From assembly GCF_006363815.1 (NCBI RefSeq), contig NZ_RRYT01000014.1, positions 43,192 through 107,191 of the forward strand: DNA of 64,000 nt, in the 5' to 3' direction. The notes below the pieces were generated by a model. The model had not been told where the DNA came from and made no database searches. It worked only from the letters and a program-made list of their open reading frames with translations. Every line of letters begins with the position of its first letter. Positions within the stretch are counted from its first letter, which is position 1. Origin of the DNA: Thermomonospora catenispora. GTDB lineage: Bacteria > Actinomycetota > Actinomycetes > Streptosporangiales > Streptosporangiaceae. Below, piece by piece: positions 26,054 to 36,557 of this stretch. Made by a program: the position numbers and the translations under genes.

Positions 26054-26670
26054 ACGCAACCGAGCTGCTCGACCTGTGCCCCGTCGTCCCCGTCGTGGTC
26101 CTGCACGACGCCGCCGACGCGGTCCCCCTGGCGCGCGCCCTGACGGCGGGCGGACTGCGCGTCATCGAGATCACCCTGCGCACCCCCGCCGCCCTGGAGG
26201 CCGTCGAACGGATCGCCGGCGAGGTCGAGGACGCCGTGGTCGGCGCCGGCACCGTGGTGACGCCGGAGCAGGCCGCCCGGGCCGCCGAGGCCGGCGCCCG
26301 CTTCCTGGTCAGCCCCGGATGCACCGACCGTCTCCGCCGGGCCATGACCGACACCGGCCTGCCGTTCCTGGCGGGCGTCTCCACCGCCTCGGAGGCCATG
26401 GCCCTGCTGGAGCACGACATCACCGCCATGAAGTTCTTCCCCGCCAAGGCCGCCGGCGGTCCCGCCTACCTCAAGGCCCTGGCCGGCCCCCTCCCGCAGG
26501 CCCGGTTCTGCCCCACCGGGGGCATCACCCCCGAGACCGCCGGGGAGTACCTGGCGCTCCCCAACGTGGGTTGTGTGGGCGGCACCTGGCTGACCCCCGC
26601 CGACGCCGTCCGCGCGAAGGACTGGGGCCGCATCGAGGAGCTGGCCCGGGCGGCGGCGGCCCTGCGCTGA
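26050..26670 (+). CDS. eda: KDPG aldolase (2-keto-3-deoxy-6-phosphogluconate aldolase)
   Basis: 206 residues, class I aldolase. The Schiff-base lysine lies in [14 protein letters not shown] and the catalytic Glu in [29 protein letters not shown] binds phosphate. Splits KDPG to pyruvate and glyceraldehyde-3-phosphate. GTG 26050 overlaps the glk stop (GTGA). No zwf or 6-phosphogluconolactonase gene lies in the window, so upstream steps must be encoded elsewhere. Confidence 0.95.
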   Translation: MNATELLDLCPVVPVVVLHDAADAVPLARALTAGGLRVIEITLRTPAALEAVERIAGEVEDAVVGAGTVVTPEQAARAAEAGARFLVSPGCTDRLRRAMTDTGLPFLAGVSTASEAMALLEHDITAMKFFPAKAAGGPAYLKALAGPLPQARFCPTGGITPETAGEYLALPNVGCVGGTWLTPADAVRAKDWGRIEELARAAAALR

Positions 26671-26716
26671 CGAGGCCGCACCGGGCGCGCCCCGGCGCTC
26701 TTCGGCCGGGTCCCGG

Positions 26717-27544
26717 TCAGGCGGCGGTGGCCGTCAGCAGCCAGGTCTGCATCGGAAAGGTGACGCCCTCGTCGTCGACGGCCCAGGTGAGGCGCTGGCG
26801 GATGCGCTCCCGCATGGCCTCGACGGTGAAGCGTTCGGCGGCCGTGTAGGCGGCCCGGGCCGGGGTGGCCAGGGACTCCTCGTGCAGGAAGGCCTCGGGG
26901 GAGGCGAACCGCACGGGGATGATGGCGATGCGCAGCCGCACGTCGGTGAAACCGGCGCTCTGGAACAGCGCGCGCAGCGCCGAGCCCTGCGGGCCGGAGA
27001 ACGGGACGCGCAGCACGGCGCCCAGCCCGTGCCCGAGGTACTCGTCCCAGATCGCCGCGATCTCATGGAAGGGGACGTGGTGCTCGGGGCCGCGCCACAC
27101 CGCGACCCCGGCCCTGCCGCCGGGCCGCAGCACCCGCCGCATCTGGGCGACCCCGGCGGCGGCGTCGGCGAGGAACTGCAGGCCCTGCTGGCAGTACACC
27201 AGGTCGAACGCCCGGTCCGCGAAGGGCAGCCTCTCGGCGGACGCCCGGACCCACTCCACGGACGCCGCCGTCCCCGCATGCCCGGCGAGGAGCCGGGCCA
27301 CCGCCAGCATCGCCTCGTTGGAGTCCACCCCGGTGACGCGCGCGTCCGCACCGCTGCGGCGTGCCACCGCCAGCGCCACCACGCCCGTGCCGCAGGCGAC
27401 GTCCAGAACGCGTCCCCGCCGGGGCGGCACCAGGCCGAACAGCCGCTCCGCGCAGGGCGCGAAGAACGGCGGCACCAGATAGCGCTGGTAGGCCTTGGCG
27501 GCATCCCGATCTAACTGAAACATCCCGATATCGTCGACGGCCAT
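26717..27544 (-). CDS. Class I SAM-dependent methyltransferase (UbiE/type 11 group)
   Basis: 275 residues. The SAM-binding motif I is VLDVACGTGVVALAVARR, motif II GVDSNEAMLAVAR, and LPFADRAFDLVYCQQGLQFL and RRVLRPGGRAGVAVW complete the Rossmann core. The C-terminal third (GFTDVRLRIAIIPVRFASPEAFL) resembles small-molecule methyltransferases. The substrate cannot be inferred; neighbours give no clue. Start ATG 27544 with GAGGGTGG upstream. Confidence 0.85.
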   Translation of the reverse strand: MAVDDIGMFQLDRDAAKAYQRYLVPPFFAPCAERLFGLVPPRRGRVLDVACGTGVVALAVARRSGADARVTGVDSNEAMLAVARLLAGHAGTAASVEWVRASAERLPFADRAFDLVYCQQGLQFLADAAAGVAQMRRVLRPGGRAGVAVWRGPEHHVPFHEIAAIWDEYLGHGLGAVLRVPFSGPQGSALRALFQSAGFTDVRLRIAIIPVRFASPEAFLHEESLATPARAAYTAAERFTVEAMRERIRQRLTWAVDDEGVTFPMQTWLLTATAA

Positions 27545-27716
27545 ATCACCACCCTCACGCCGCCGCCGCCGTGCGACCACGCCTCCTGGCAGGACCCGTG
27601 GCAGGACTTGCCGAGGACTTTGCCGCGGGCGGGGCGGCGGCCGCCCCGGGGGACGGCGCCCCGCCCGTCGCGGCACGCCGGCCGCCCGCCGGGGCGGCGC
27701 CGGGATCGGTGCCGGA

Positions 27717-28169
27717 TCAGCGCCAGGCTCGCCGTCGACGGCGGCGACGGTGCACGAAGGCGAACAGGGCGCCGGAGAATCCGACGGCGGCGACGAGCGT
27801 GATCGCCGGCGCCGTGCCCGGGCCGTGAAAGAACACCCCGACCAGGAACAGCAGGAACAGGATCGGCGGCGCCGGCGGATGGTGGCGGTGCCGAGGGTGG
27901 AGACCGGGCCGGAACGCCGGATGCCGGCCGTGCCGGAACGCCGGATGGCGGTGCCAGGGGTGCCCCATGGGCTCCTGGACGGGGTGGGGGAGGCCGTGCG
28001 GGGCGGGCAGGTCCGCGAGGACCTCCCGCAGATCCCGTTCGGTCTTGGCGCCCAGCGCGGCGCCCAGCCGTTCGTCGAGCTCCTCGCGGGTGAGCCGGCC
28101 CGCCGCGAAGTGCTCGTGCAGGGCCGCGGTCACCGCGTCGCGTTCGGCGTCGCCGATGCGCAGGTCCAT
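27717..28169 (-). CDS. DUF1707 protein with His-rich linker and two membrane segments
   Basis: 150 residues. The first 55 residues ([41 protein letters not shown]) are a DUF1707 domain. A His/Arg/Pro-rich stretch ([17 protein letters not shown]) links it to two membrane segments ([16 protein letters not shown] and [18 protein letters not shown]), ending [10 protein letters not shown]. The PadR gene stop lies 14 nt upstream, so the two form an operon. Role unknown; the histidine run could bind metal. ATG 28169 has an excellent GAGGAG site. Confidence 0.8.
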   Translation of the reverse strand: MDLRIGDAERDAVTAALHEHFAAGRLTREELDERLGAALGAKTERDLREVLADLPAPHGLPHPVQEPMGHPWHRHPAFRHGRHPAFRPGLHPRHRHHPPAPPILFLLFLVGVFFHGPGTAPAITLVAAVGFSGALFAFVHRRRRRRRAWR

Positions 28170-28183
28170 CTCGCTCCTCGGGT

Positions 28184-28867
28184 TCACTCCTCGACGTCCT
28201 CGATGTCCTCGACGTCGTCGGCGAGGAGGCGGTACAGCCTGCGGCGGGTCTCGGCGATGATCTCCCGGGCCTGGGCGATCTGCTCGGCGGAGCCGGTGTG
28301 CACCACCTGCATCACGGCGGCGCCGGTCCGGGCCACCTCCTTGAACAGGTCGGGGACGCCCTCGCCGAACTCGGGGGTCATCGCCGTCCACGGCTCGGAC
28401 AGCTCCTCGGCGTGCTCCTCCACATAGGCGCGGCCCTCGTCGGTGAGCGAGAACGTCTTGCGCCCGCCGCTCTCCTCGGAGGTCACCAGGCCCTCGTCGG
28501 CCAGCTGCTGCAGCGCCGGATAGACCGCGCCGGGGCTGGGCTTCCAGGCCCCGGAGCTGCGCTGGGCGATCTCCTGGATGATCTGGTAGCCGTTGCGCGG
28601 CTCCTCGGCCAGCAGCGCCAGGATCGCCGCCCGCACGTCGCCCTTGCGGGCCCGTCCGCCGCGCCATCCGCCCCGTCGGTGGAACGGGCCGCGGAAGTCC
28701 CAGGGGCCCCACGGTCCGGGGCCTCCCCACGGTCCGGGGCCGAACCCCCAGCCGAGACCGCCGTGCAGGCGCGGACCGTGGTGACGGGCCTCGGCGAGCC
28801 GGGCGGCCTTGGCGCCGAGGGCCGCCGCGGCGGTCATCCAGCGCGTGTCGAAGGTGCCGGTGTGCAT
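28184..28867 (-). CDS. PadR-family transcriptional regulator with low-complexity N-terminus
   Basis: 227 residues. The winged helix PadR domain starts near residue 75 ([58 protein letters not shown]) and a C-terminal dimerisation helix ends in acidic VEDIEDVEE. Residues about 28-70 are Gly/Trp/Pro/His-rich ([18 protein letters not shown]). It is probably autoregulated through palindromes at 28906-28939 and controls its DUF1707 partner. AAGGAGG precedes ATG 28867. Confidence 0.87.
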   Translation of the reverse strand: MHTGTFDTRWMTAAAALGAKAARLAEARHHGPRLHGGLGWGFGPGPWGGPGPWGPWDFRGPFHRRGGWRGGRARKGDVRAAILALLAEEPRNGYQIIQEIAQRSSGAWKPSPGAVYPALQQLADEGLVTSEESGGRKTFSLTDEGRAYVEEHAEELSEPWTAMTPEFGEGVPDLFKEVARTGAAVMQVVHTGSAEQIAQAREIIAETRRRLYRLLADDVEDIEDVEE

Positions 28868-28905
28868 GGTCGTCGCCTCCTTGGACGATCTTTCACAGAT
28901 CAGTC

Positions 28906-28939
28906 GCGATACGACAACGATATATCGATACTGTATCGC
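28906..28939. promoter_or_regulatory. Candidate PadR operator/promoter
   Basis: gcgatac (28906-28912) and gtatcgc (28933-28939) form an inverted pair around cgatatatcg (28918-28927), a perfect palindrome, and cgatactgtatcg (28926-28938), a near-palindrome. The A/T content also suits a -10 region. It lies 39-72 bp upstream of the PadR start. Confidence 0.55.
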
Positions 28940-28968
28940 CGGGAAGGGGGTGCTCGGGATGTGCAAGT

Positions 28969-29010
28969 AGCTCGATGTCGAGATAAATTGGGAACTAGCT
29001 TGACGTCGAG
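28969..29010. promoter_or_regulatory. Twin boxes upstream of aconitase
   Basis: agctcgatgtcgag (28969-28982) and agcttgacgtcgag (28997-29010), each a near-palindrome (CTCGA..TCGAG type), start 28 bp apart and are flanked by similar bases (t before, a(g/t)aaa after). The second contains TTGACG (29000-29005), a possible -35 box of acnA. Their binding protein is unknown. They lie in the 327-bp divergent region 28868-29194. Confidence 0.5.
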
Positions 29011-29194
29011 AGAAAAGCCGCGGAAGTTAGGTCCGCCTGAGTCTCGGTATGAGCCGGGACTAGGGCAGGATTCTGCAGAGCACACCACCGCGCCGGACCA
29101 CGCCGGCAGCGGCCCGCGCAGAGCCACTGCGCCGAATAACGGATGGATCGCCGCGCGCCCACGACCGGGCCCGGGGCGTGATGGAGGAGGAGTC

Positions 29195-31950
<2,756 letters not shown>

Positions 31951-31960
<10 letters not shown>

Positions 31961-31982
31961 GCCGCGCAAGTAGGCCGCGCAA
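31951..31982 (+). repeat. 13-nt tandem duplication across the acnA stop codon
   Basis: The unit gcgcaagtaggcc occurs at 31951-31963 and 31964-31976, followed by a partial third copy gcgcaa. The first copy contains the final codons and TAG stop; the second provides a spare, out-of-frame copy in the 3' UTR. Confidence 0.8.
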
Positions 31983-31988
31983 CGTGGC

Positions 31989-32022
31989 ACGGGCCGTCCC
32001 CCGCAGCCGGGGGATGGCCCGT
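31989..32022. terminator. Terminator after acnA
   Basis: ACGGGCCGTCCCCC pairs with GGGGGATGGCCCGT (one G-U) across loop gcagcc; 28 nt after the acnA stop. A smaller hairpin gtcccgttccgggac follows. Confidence 0.75.
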
Positions 32023-32083
32023 CCCGTTCCGGGACGGGCGCCGGAAACCCACCTGATCGGTGGAGTTGTAGCGTTGCCGGGTC

Positions 32084-32803
32084 ATGCCTGATCTCGACTT
32101 CGTGCTGATCGGCGGTCTGGCCGTGCTGGCCGGCGCGATCGTGCAGAGCAGCGTCGGCCTCGGCGTGGGACTGGTCGCCACGCCCGTCATCACGCTGCTG
32201 TTCCCCTCCCTCATGCCCGGCGCCGTCCTCGTCCCCTCGGCCGTGCTGCCGCTGGCGACGCTGGCGCGGGAGGTGCGCCACGCCGACCTGCGCGGCCTGC
32301 GCTGGGCGTTCGGCGGCCGGCTGGTCGGGACCCCGCTGGGGGCCTGGGCGGTGGCCGCCGTTCCCGCCGACGCGTTCGGCGCGTTGATCGGCGCGGTGGT
32401 GCTCGCCGCGCTCGTCGCCGGCGCCTGGAGGGGGACCGTGCCCCGCAACCCCGCCACCCTCACCACCGCCGGGCTGGTCGCGGGCGCCACCGGGACCGCC
32501 TCGGGCATCGGCGGCCCCCCGATCGCACTGCTCTACCAGCACGAGAGCGGGCCGCGCGTGCGCGCCACCCTCGCCGTGTTCTTCACCGTCGGCGCCCTGC
32601 TGTCGCTGGCCGTCCTCGCCGCCGCCGGGCAGCTGCCGCGCGAGCAGGTCCTCGCCGGGCTGACGCTGGTCCCGTGCGTGCTCGCCGGGTTCGTCGCCGC
32701 CGGTTCGCTGCGCCGCCGCCTGGACGCCGGGCGCACGCGCATCGCCGTCGCCCTCGTGGTGGGCGCGTCCGCCCTCTCGCTGATCGTGCGCAGTGTGATG
32801 TGA
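32084..32803 (+). CDS. TauE/SafE family membrane transport protein
   Basis: 239 residues with about seven hydrophobic segments arranged as two repeats. Each half carries the family's small-residue motif: GAIVQSSVGLGVGLVATPV in the first, GATGTASGIGGPPIALLYQ in the second. Family members export sulfite, sulfoacetate or related anions, but the substrate here is unknown. TAGCGT ends 9 nt before the ATG, so the leader is very short. It is followed after one base by the Mug gene, so the two are probably cotranscribed. Confidence 0.85.
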   Translation: MPDLDFVLIGGLAVLAGAIVQSSVGLGVGLVATPVITLLFPSLMPGAVLVPSAVLPLATLAREVRHADLRGLRWAFGGRLVGTPLGAWAVAAVPADAFGALIGAVVLAALVAGAWRGTVPRNPATLTTAGLVAGATGTASGIGGPPIALLYQHESGPRVRATLAVFFTVGALLSLAVLAAAGQLPREQVLAGLTLVPCVLAGFVAAGSLRRRLDAGRTRIAVALVVGASALSLIVRSVM

Positions 32804-32804
32804 C

Positions 32805-33410
32805 GTGACGACGCGACGTCCCACCGGGGCCGACCTCGAGGAGGCCCGCGACCGCGAGATCCCCGACGTACTGCCCGCCGACGGAACGCCCTTGCGCGTG
32901 CTGTTCTGCGGCATCAACCCGAGCCTGTACTCGGGCGCGACCGGCTGCCACTTCGCCCGCCCCGGCAACCGGTTCTGGCCCGCTCTGCACCGCTCCGGCT
33001 TCACCGACCGGCTGCTGGCCCCGGTCGAGCAGCATCTGCTGCCCTCCTACGGCCTCGGCATCACCAATCTGGTGGCGCGGGCCACCGCCCGGGCCGATGA
33101 GCTGACCGCCGAGGAGCTGCGCGCGGGCGGACGACGGCTGGTCGAGCTGGTGAGGCGGCATCGGCCCCGCTTCGTGGCGGTGGCCGGGGTGACCGCCTAC
33201 CGGACGGCGTTCGCGATCCCGAAGGCGCAGATCGGGCCGCGGCCGGAGACGATCGGCCCGGCGCGGGTGTGGGTGCTGCCCAACCCCAGCGGCCTGAACG
33301 CGGGATGGTCGCTGGAGCGCATCGCGGCGGAGTTCGCCCGCCTGCGGGAGGCGGCCGAGAGAGCCGAGGCGGCCGGGAGGACCGCAGAGCCGGCGCCGGA
33401 TTCGCTCTGA
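32805..33410 (+). CDS. mug: G/U mismatch-specific DNA glycosylase (Mug/TDG)
   Basis: 201 residues. Excises uracil or thymine from mismatches with guanine. The catalytic motif is LFCGINPSLYSG (GINP; the Asn activates water) and the intercalation-loop motif is VLPNPSGLN. FARPGNRFWPAL is also typical. The C-terminal tail is Ala/Glu-rich and unconserved. GTG 32805 starts one base after the upstream stop. A repair function next to a permease is likely a matter of operon packing rather than shared pathway. Confidence 0.93.
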   Translation: MTTRRPTGADLEEARDREIPDVLPADGTPLRVLFCGINPSLYSGATGCHFARPGNRFWPALHRSGFTDRLLAPVEQHLLPSYGLGITNLVARATARADELTAEELRAGGRRLVELVRRHRPRFVAVAGVTAYRTAFAIPKAQIGPRPETIGPARVWVLPNPSGLNAGWSLERIAAEFARLREAAERAEAAGRTAEPAPDSL

Positions 33411-33470
33411 GGCCCTCTTCCCCGGCCGCTCCCGGACCTGTTCCGGGCGGCGGGCGGGTCCGGGGGCGGG

Positions 33471-33908
33471 TCAGCGGCCGTGCTCGGCGGCGGTGGTGGC
33501 CAGCATCTGGTGGACCTCCTCGACCAGGGACGGGCGGGGCTGCCACGGCTCCATCCGGCCGAGGGCGACGATGGGGCGGGGGAGCGCCCGCACGTTCGTC
33601 AGCCTCCAGTGGCAGGCGGACGGCTCGGCCCACGGACCGCAGTCGCAGTCCCTGCCCCGGGTCGCCTCCTCGCACACCTCCGACAGCTCGGCCAGGGCGA
33701 TCACGGCGCCGAGGGTGGCCAGCGGGTCGCGGGGGTCCCAGCCGGCGGACCGGATCAGCGGGGAGTCGCAGGAGCCCAGGTCCACGCGCATGGAGGCGTG
33801 GATGAGCAGCGGGCCGCGGTAGGCGATCGGTCGGGGGTGGTTGTAGACGGTCTTGACGCCTCGTGCGATGGCAAAGGCCCAGGGTTGCCGAACGCTGATC
33901 GCCTGCAC
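33471..33908 (-). CDS. ASCH-domain protein
   Basis: 145 residues. The N-terminus AISVRQPWAFAIARGVKTVYNHPRPIAYRGPLLIHAS has the ASCH/PUA-like pattern (RQPWA, then YRGPLLIHA). A Cys-rich insertion (CEEATRGRDCDCG) precedes HWRLTNVRALPRPI. ASCH domains bind RNA or modified nucleotides, and some act as nucleases or N4-acetylcytidine amidohydrolases; the activity here is not known. GTG 33908 has GGAGGT 7 nt upstream. Confidence 0.75.
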   Translation of the reverse strand: MQAISVRQPWAFAIARGVKTVYNHPRPIAYRGPLLIHASMRVDLGSCDSPLIRSAGWDPRDPLATLGAVIALAELSEVCEEATRGRDCDCGPWAEPSACHWRLTNVRALPRPIVALGRMEPWQPRPSLVEEVHQMLATTAAEHGR

Positions 33909-34135
33909 GCGGGTACCTCCGGGATCTCCTGAGGAGCCGATCCGGTGTCACCGGCCGACCGTCCGATTTGTAGCCGATTACCTGCCCCGCCGCCATGTCC
34001 GCCCGGTGGGCGGTAGCCGAACGTGACCTTCTCGGCGAGAGGCGACCCGCTCTGACCACGGTCGACGAAACGGCCAGAGCCGAGAGAAGAAATCTTTCTC
34101 ACATTTTCTCGGGCAGGGCAACTATGAACGCCCGG

Positions 34136-34774
34136 TCACTTCACCAGCCGGGTGAAGGCGATGATGTTCTCGGTGTAGTGCCCGGTCCGCTCGTCGAACG
34201 AGCCCCCGCAGGTGACCAGCCGCAGCGCCGGATAGTCGATGTCCTCGGCGTAGATCAGCTCCCCGGGGAAGCGGCTCTTGGACACCCGCGCCATCTGCAC
34301 CACGGCGAACTTGGCGACCGTCCCGTCCTGCCGGGTCACCTCGATCAGATCGCCGGGGTAGAGCTCGGTGAGCCGGTGGAACACCGCGGGCCGCCGGTTG
34401 GCGTCCACATGCCCCAGGATCACCGACGGGCCGGCCTCCCCGGGGGACGGGCCCTCCTTGTACCAGCCCGCCAGGTTCGGCCGGCTGAGCGGCGGCTCCT
34501 CGATCCTGCCGTCCGGGCGCAGCCCCAGCTGCGAGACCGGCGCCGACACGCCCAGCTTGGGGATTCGGATCGACACCGGCACCGACCGCCGCATCGGCTC
34601 GGCGTAGGTCAGCCGCACCGGCCGGGACGGCGCCGAGGGCGCCGAGCCGTTCCACGTCGGCACCGCCGGTGCGGAGGGCGCGGCGGAGGGATCGGAGCCG
34701 CCGCACCCGGCCGCCAGGGCCGTCGTCAGCGCCAGGGCCGCCCCGCGGGAGGCGGCCCGACGTCCGGGCCGCAC
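34136..34774 (-). CDS. Class F sortase
   Basis: 212 residues. A lipoprotein-like or membrane-targeting N-terminus (ALALTTALAAGCGG) precedes a sortase domain. The catalytic histidine is in SVILGHVDAN, the cysteine in ALRLVTCGGSFDE and a candidate arginine in DERTGHYTEN. Size and motifs fit actinobacterial class F sortases. GTG 34774 begins one base after the stop of the upstream gene, whose product ends with a sortase-type signal, so enzyme and substrate are probably made together. The N-terminal Cys could make this a lipid-anchored sortase, which would be unusual. Confidence 0.87.
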   Translation of the reverse strand: MRPGRRAASRGAALALTTALAAGCGGSDPSAAPSAPAVPTWNGSAPSAPSRPVRLTYAEPMRRSVPVSIRIPKLGVSAPVSQLGLRPDGRIEEPPLSRPNLAGWYKEGPSPGEAGPSVILGHVDANRRPAVFHRLTELYPGDLIEVTRQDGTVAKFAVVQMARVSKSRFPGELIYAEDIDYPALRLVTCGGSFDERTGHYTENIIAFTRLVK

Positions 34775-34775
34775 G

Positions 34776-35645
34776 TCAGTCCGTCTCCGCCGCGCTCGCG
34801 GCGCGCCGCCGCAGCATCAGCGCACCGCCCCCCGCGACGGCCAGCAGCGCCGCCGCCGCGCCGCCGTAGACGAGCGCGCCCGGCCCCTGTCCGGCGCCGC
34901 CGCCGGTGTTGGGCGCGCCGACCGGGATCTTGGGACCGCCCTCGCCCAGCGCCTTCTTGGCGGGCTCGGTGCTGTACTCCACGTGCCCGTGCCCGGCGCA
35001 GGTGATCTTGATCTTCACGATGGACGGCAGCTTCTCGCCGAACGTCGCCGTCCCCGTGGAGACCTGTCCCTTCTTGGTGAACGTCGGCGGCTTGGCGAAC
35101 GCCGCCGACTCCGCGGTGACGGTGGTCGGGCAGGTCACCGTGAAGCCCATCTTCCCGCCGGGGACGACGGTGCGGGTCGACAGCTTCACCTTGTCGAACC
35201 CGAACGTGAAGGCGCCGCCGCCATCTCCGCCGCCGCCGTTGCCGGCGCCCGGCGAGGGGGAGGCGGTGGCCCCGCCGCCGGCCGACCGGGGGATGGTGAT
35301 CTCCAGCGGGAACGTCCGCCCGTCGCACCGGAACTCGGTCCGGTACGTCCGACCCGACTGCAGGTCGGGGCGGGTGCCGCCGATGGCCATCCAGCCCTCG
35401 CCCTCCTCGGGCCGCTGGAACTCGGGGTCCTCGGCGAAGATCTCGTTCCGCAGCCCGCGCGAGCTCGGCGCCCGGGTGCACCCCGTCACGTTGATCACCA
35501 GGTTCCAGCCCGGCCGGAAGCCCTCGGGGAACGTGGTGGTGGCCTTGGGCGCGGCCAGCGCCTGGACCGGCGAGGTCAGGGCCGGCAGGGCCAGCGCCGC
35601 GGCGCCGCAGGCGGCGCCCGTCGCGACGAGTCGGATGATGCGCAT
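34776..35645 (-). CDS. Secreted surface protein with sortase-type C-terminal anchor
   Basis: 289 residues. Signal peptide at the start (MRIIRLVATGAACGAAALALP, probable cut after VQA-LA). Two immunoglobulin-like segments with cysteines (VTGCTRAP, FRCDGRTFP; VTCPTTVT, IKITCAGHGHVEYS) are separated by a Gly/Ser/Pro linker near residues 135-155. The C-terminus has APNTGGG, a hydrophobic segment (LVYGGAAAALLAVAGGGALML) and RRR, i.e. a cell-wall sorting signal of the PNTG type. It is likely the substrate of the adjacent sortase. AAAGGA precedes ATG 35645. Biological role unknown. Confidence 0.82.
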   Translation of the reverse strand: MRIIRLVATGAACGAAALALPALTSPVQALAAPKATTTFPEGFRPGWNLVINVTGCTRAPSSRGLRNEIFAEDPEFQRPEEGEGWMAIGGTRPDLQSGRTYRTEFRCDGRTFPLEITIPRSAGGGATASPSPGAGNGGGGDGGGAFTFGFDKVKLSTRTVVPGGKMGFTVTCPTTVTAESAAFAKPPTFTKKGQVSTGTATFGEKLPSIVKIKITCAGHGHVEYSTEPAKKALGEGGPKIPVGAPNTGGGAGQGPGALVYGGAAAALLAVAGGGALMLRRRAASAAETD

Positions 35646-35756
35646 CGGTCCCCATCCTTTGCCGGTGTGACGAGACGGCACGATCATGGCGGCTTAGTGA
35701 ACTGCGAGTCTAGTAACGCGTGCCGCGCCGTGCACGGAAATCCGGCATCCTGCCCT

Positions 35757-36350
35757 CTACCAGGACAGGGCGGGCGGCAGCAGGGAGAGGTCGGCCGCCG
35801 GCCACTGCGCCGGGAGCCCCAGCGGGGCGAGCTGCGCCATCTGCATCCGGTACCACGGCGAGGCGTTCGGATCCTCGGCCAGCTCCAGGCACTCCTCCCA
35901 GGTCCGCCACTGCGCCTCGGCCACCTCCTCCGGGTTCGGCCGCGGCTCCCCGCCGGTCCAGCGGGCCCGCACCACCGGACACCGTTCGTGCTCCACCACC
36001 CCGTCGGCGGCGGTCGCCCGGTAGTCGAACTCCGGCAGCACCAGCGTCAGCTCCGTCACCGACAGCCCCAGTTCGTCGCCGAGTCGCCGCGTCACCGCCG
36101 CGCGCAGCCCCTCCCCGGGAGCCGGATGGCCGCAGCAGGTGTTGGTCCACACGCCCGGGAACGTGGCCTTGTCCAACGCCCGCCGAGTGATCAGCACCCG
36201 TCCCTCGTCGTCGACGACATAGCACGAGAACGCCAGATGGTAGGGAGTGTCCCGATGGTGGCTGGTGGCCTTCGGCGCGGTGCCGATCGCCTCGCCGGCC
36301 GCGTTGAGCAGGACGATCTCCTCGATGGCCATGAGCGTGGGATCTCCCAT
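35757..36350 (-). CDS. idi: Isopentenyl-diphosphate delta-isomerase, type 1
   Basis: 197 residues. Isomerises IPP and DMAPP. The catalytic cysteine is in WTNTCCGHPAPGEG and the second catalytic region is FDYRATAADGVVEHERCPV; LAFSCYVVDDEGRVLITRRA begins the Nudix fold. It is divergent from dxs, so precursor synthesis and isomerisation are encoded back to back. Start ATG 36350, with ATG 36332 (MAIEEIV) as an alternative; neither has a clear ribosome site. Confidence 0.93.
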   Translation of the reverse strand: MGDPTLMAIEEIVLLNAAGEAIGTAPKATSHHRDTPYHLAFSCYVVDDEGRVLITRRALDKATFPGVWTNTCCGHPAPGEGLRAAVTRRLGDELGLSVTELTLVLPEFDYRATAADGVVEHERCPVVRARWTGGEPRPNPEEVAEAQWRTWEECLELAEDPNASPWYRMQMAQLAPLGLPAQWPAADLSLLPPALSW

Positions 36351-36557
36351 CCGTGAGCGGGCTACGCCTGTCCCCGCCGATGCTGTCAGACGCCCGCGGC
36401 GCTTTCAGCCGGCGGGACCGGCCTGCAGTACGCAAACCGGGATTAAACTCGGTGCCTCGTAGGCAAGATCAAGGGGGCGGCGGACGGTCGCCCGTGGAGG
36501 GGACGACGGCGTGGGCGACACCGACGGCACCGCTGGGCGTCAGGCGAGGAGGACGGC
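36351..36557. promoter_or_regulatory. Divergent idi/dxs promoter region
   Basis: 207 bp. A less GC-rich patch near 36430-36460 (gggattaaactcgg) is the best promoter candidate for dxs. No thiamine-pyrophosphate riboswitch or clear operator was recognised. Confidence 0.35.

Noticed and set aside
36351..36557. Thiamine-pyrophosphate riboswitch before dxs
   Set aside because: The conserved CUGAGA and ACCUGA elements were not found.
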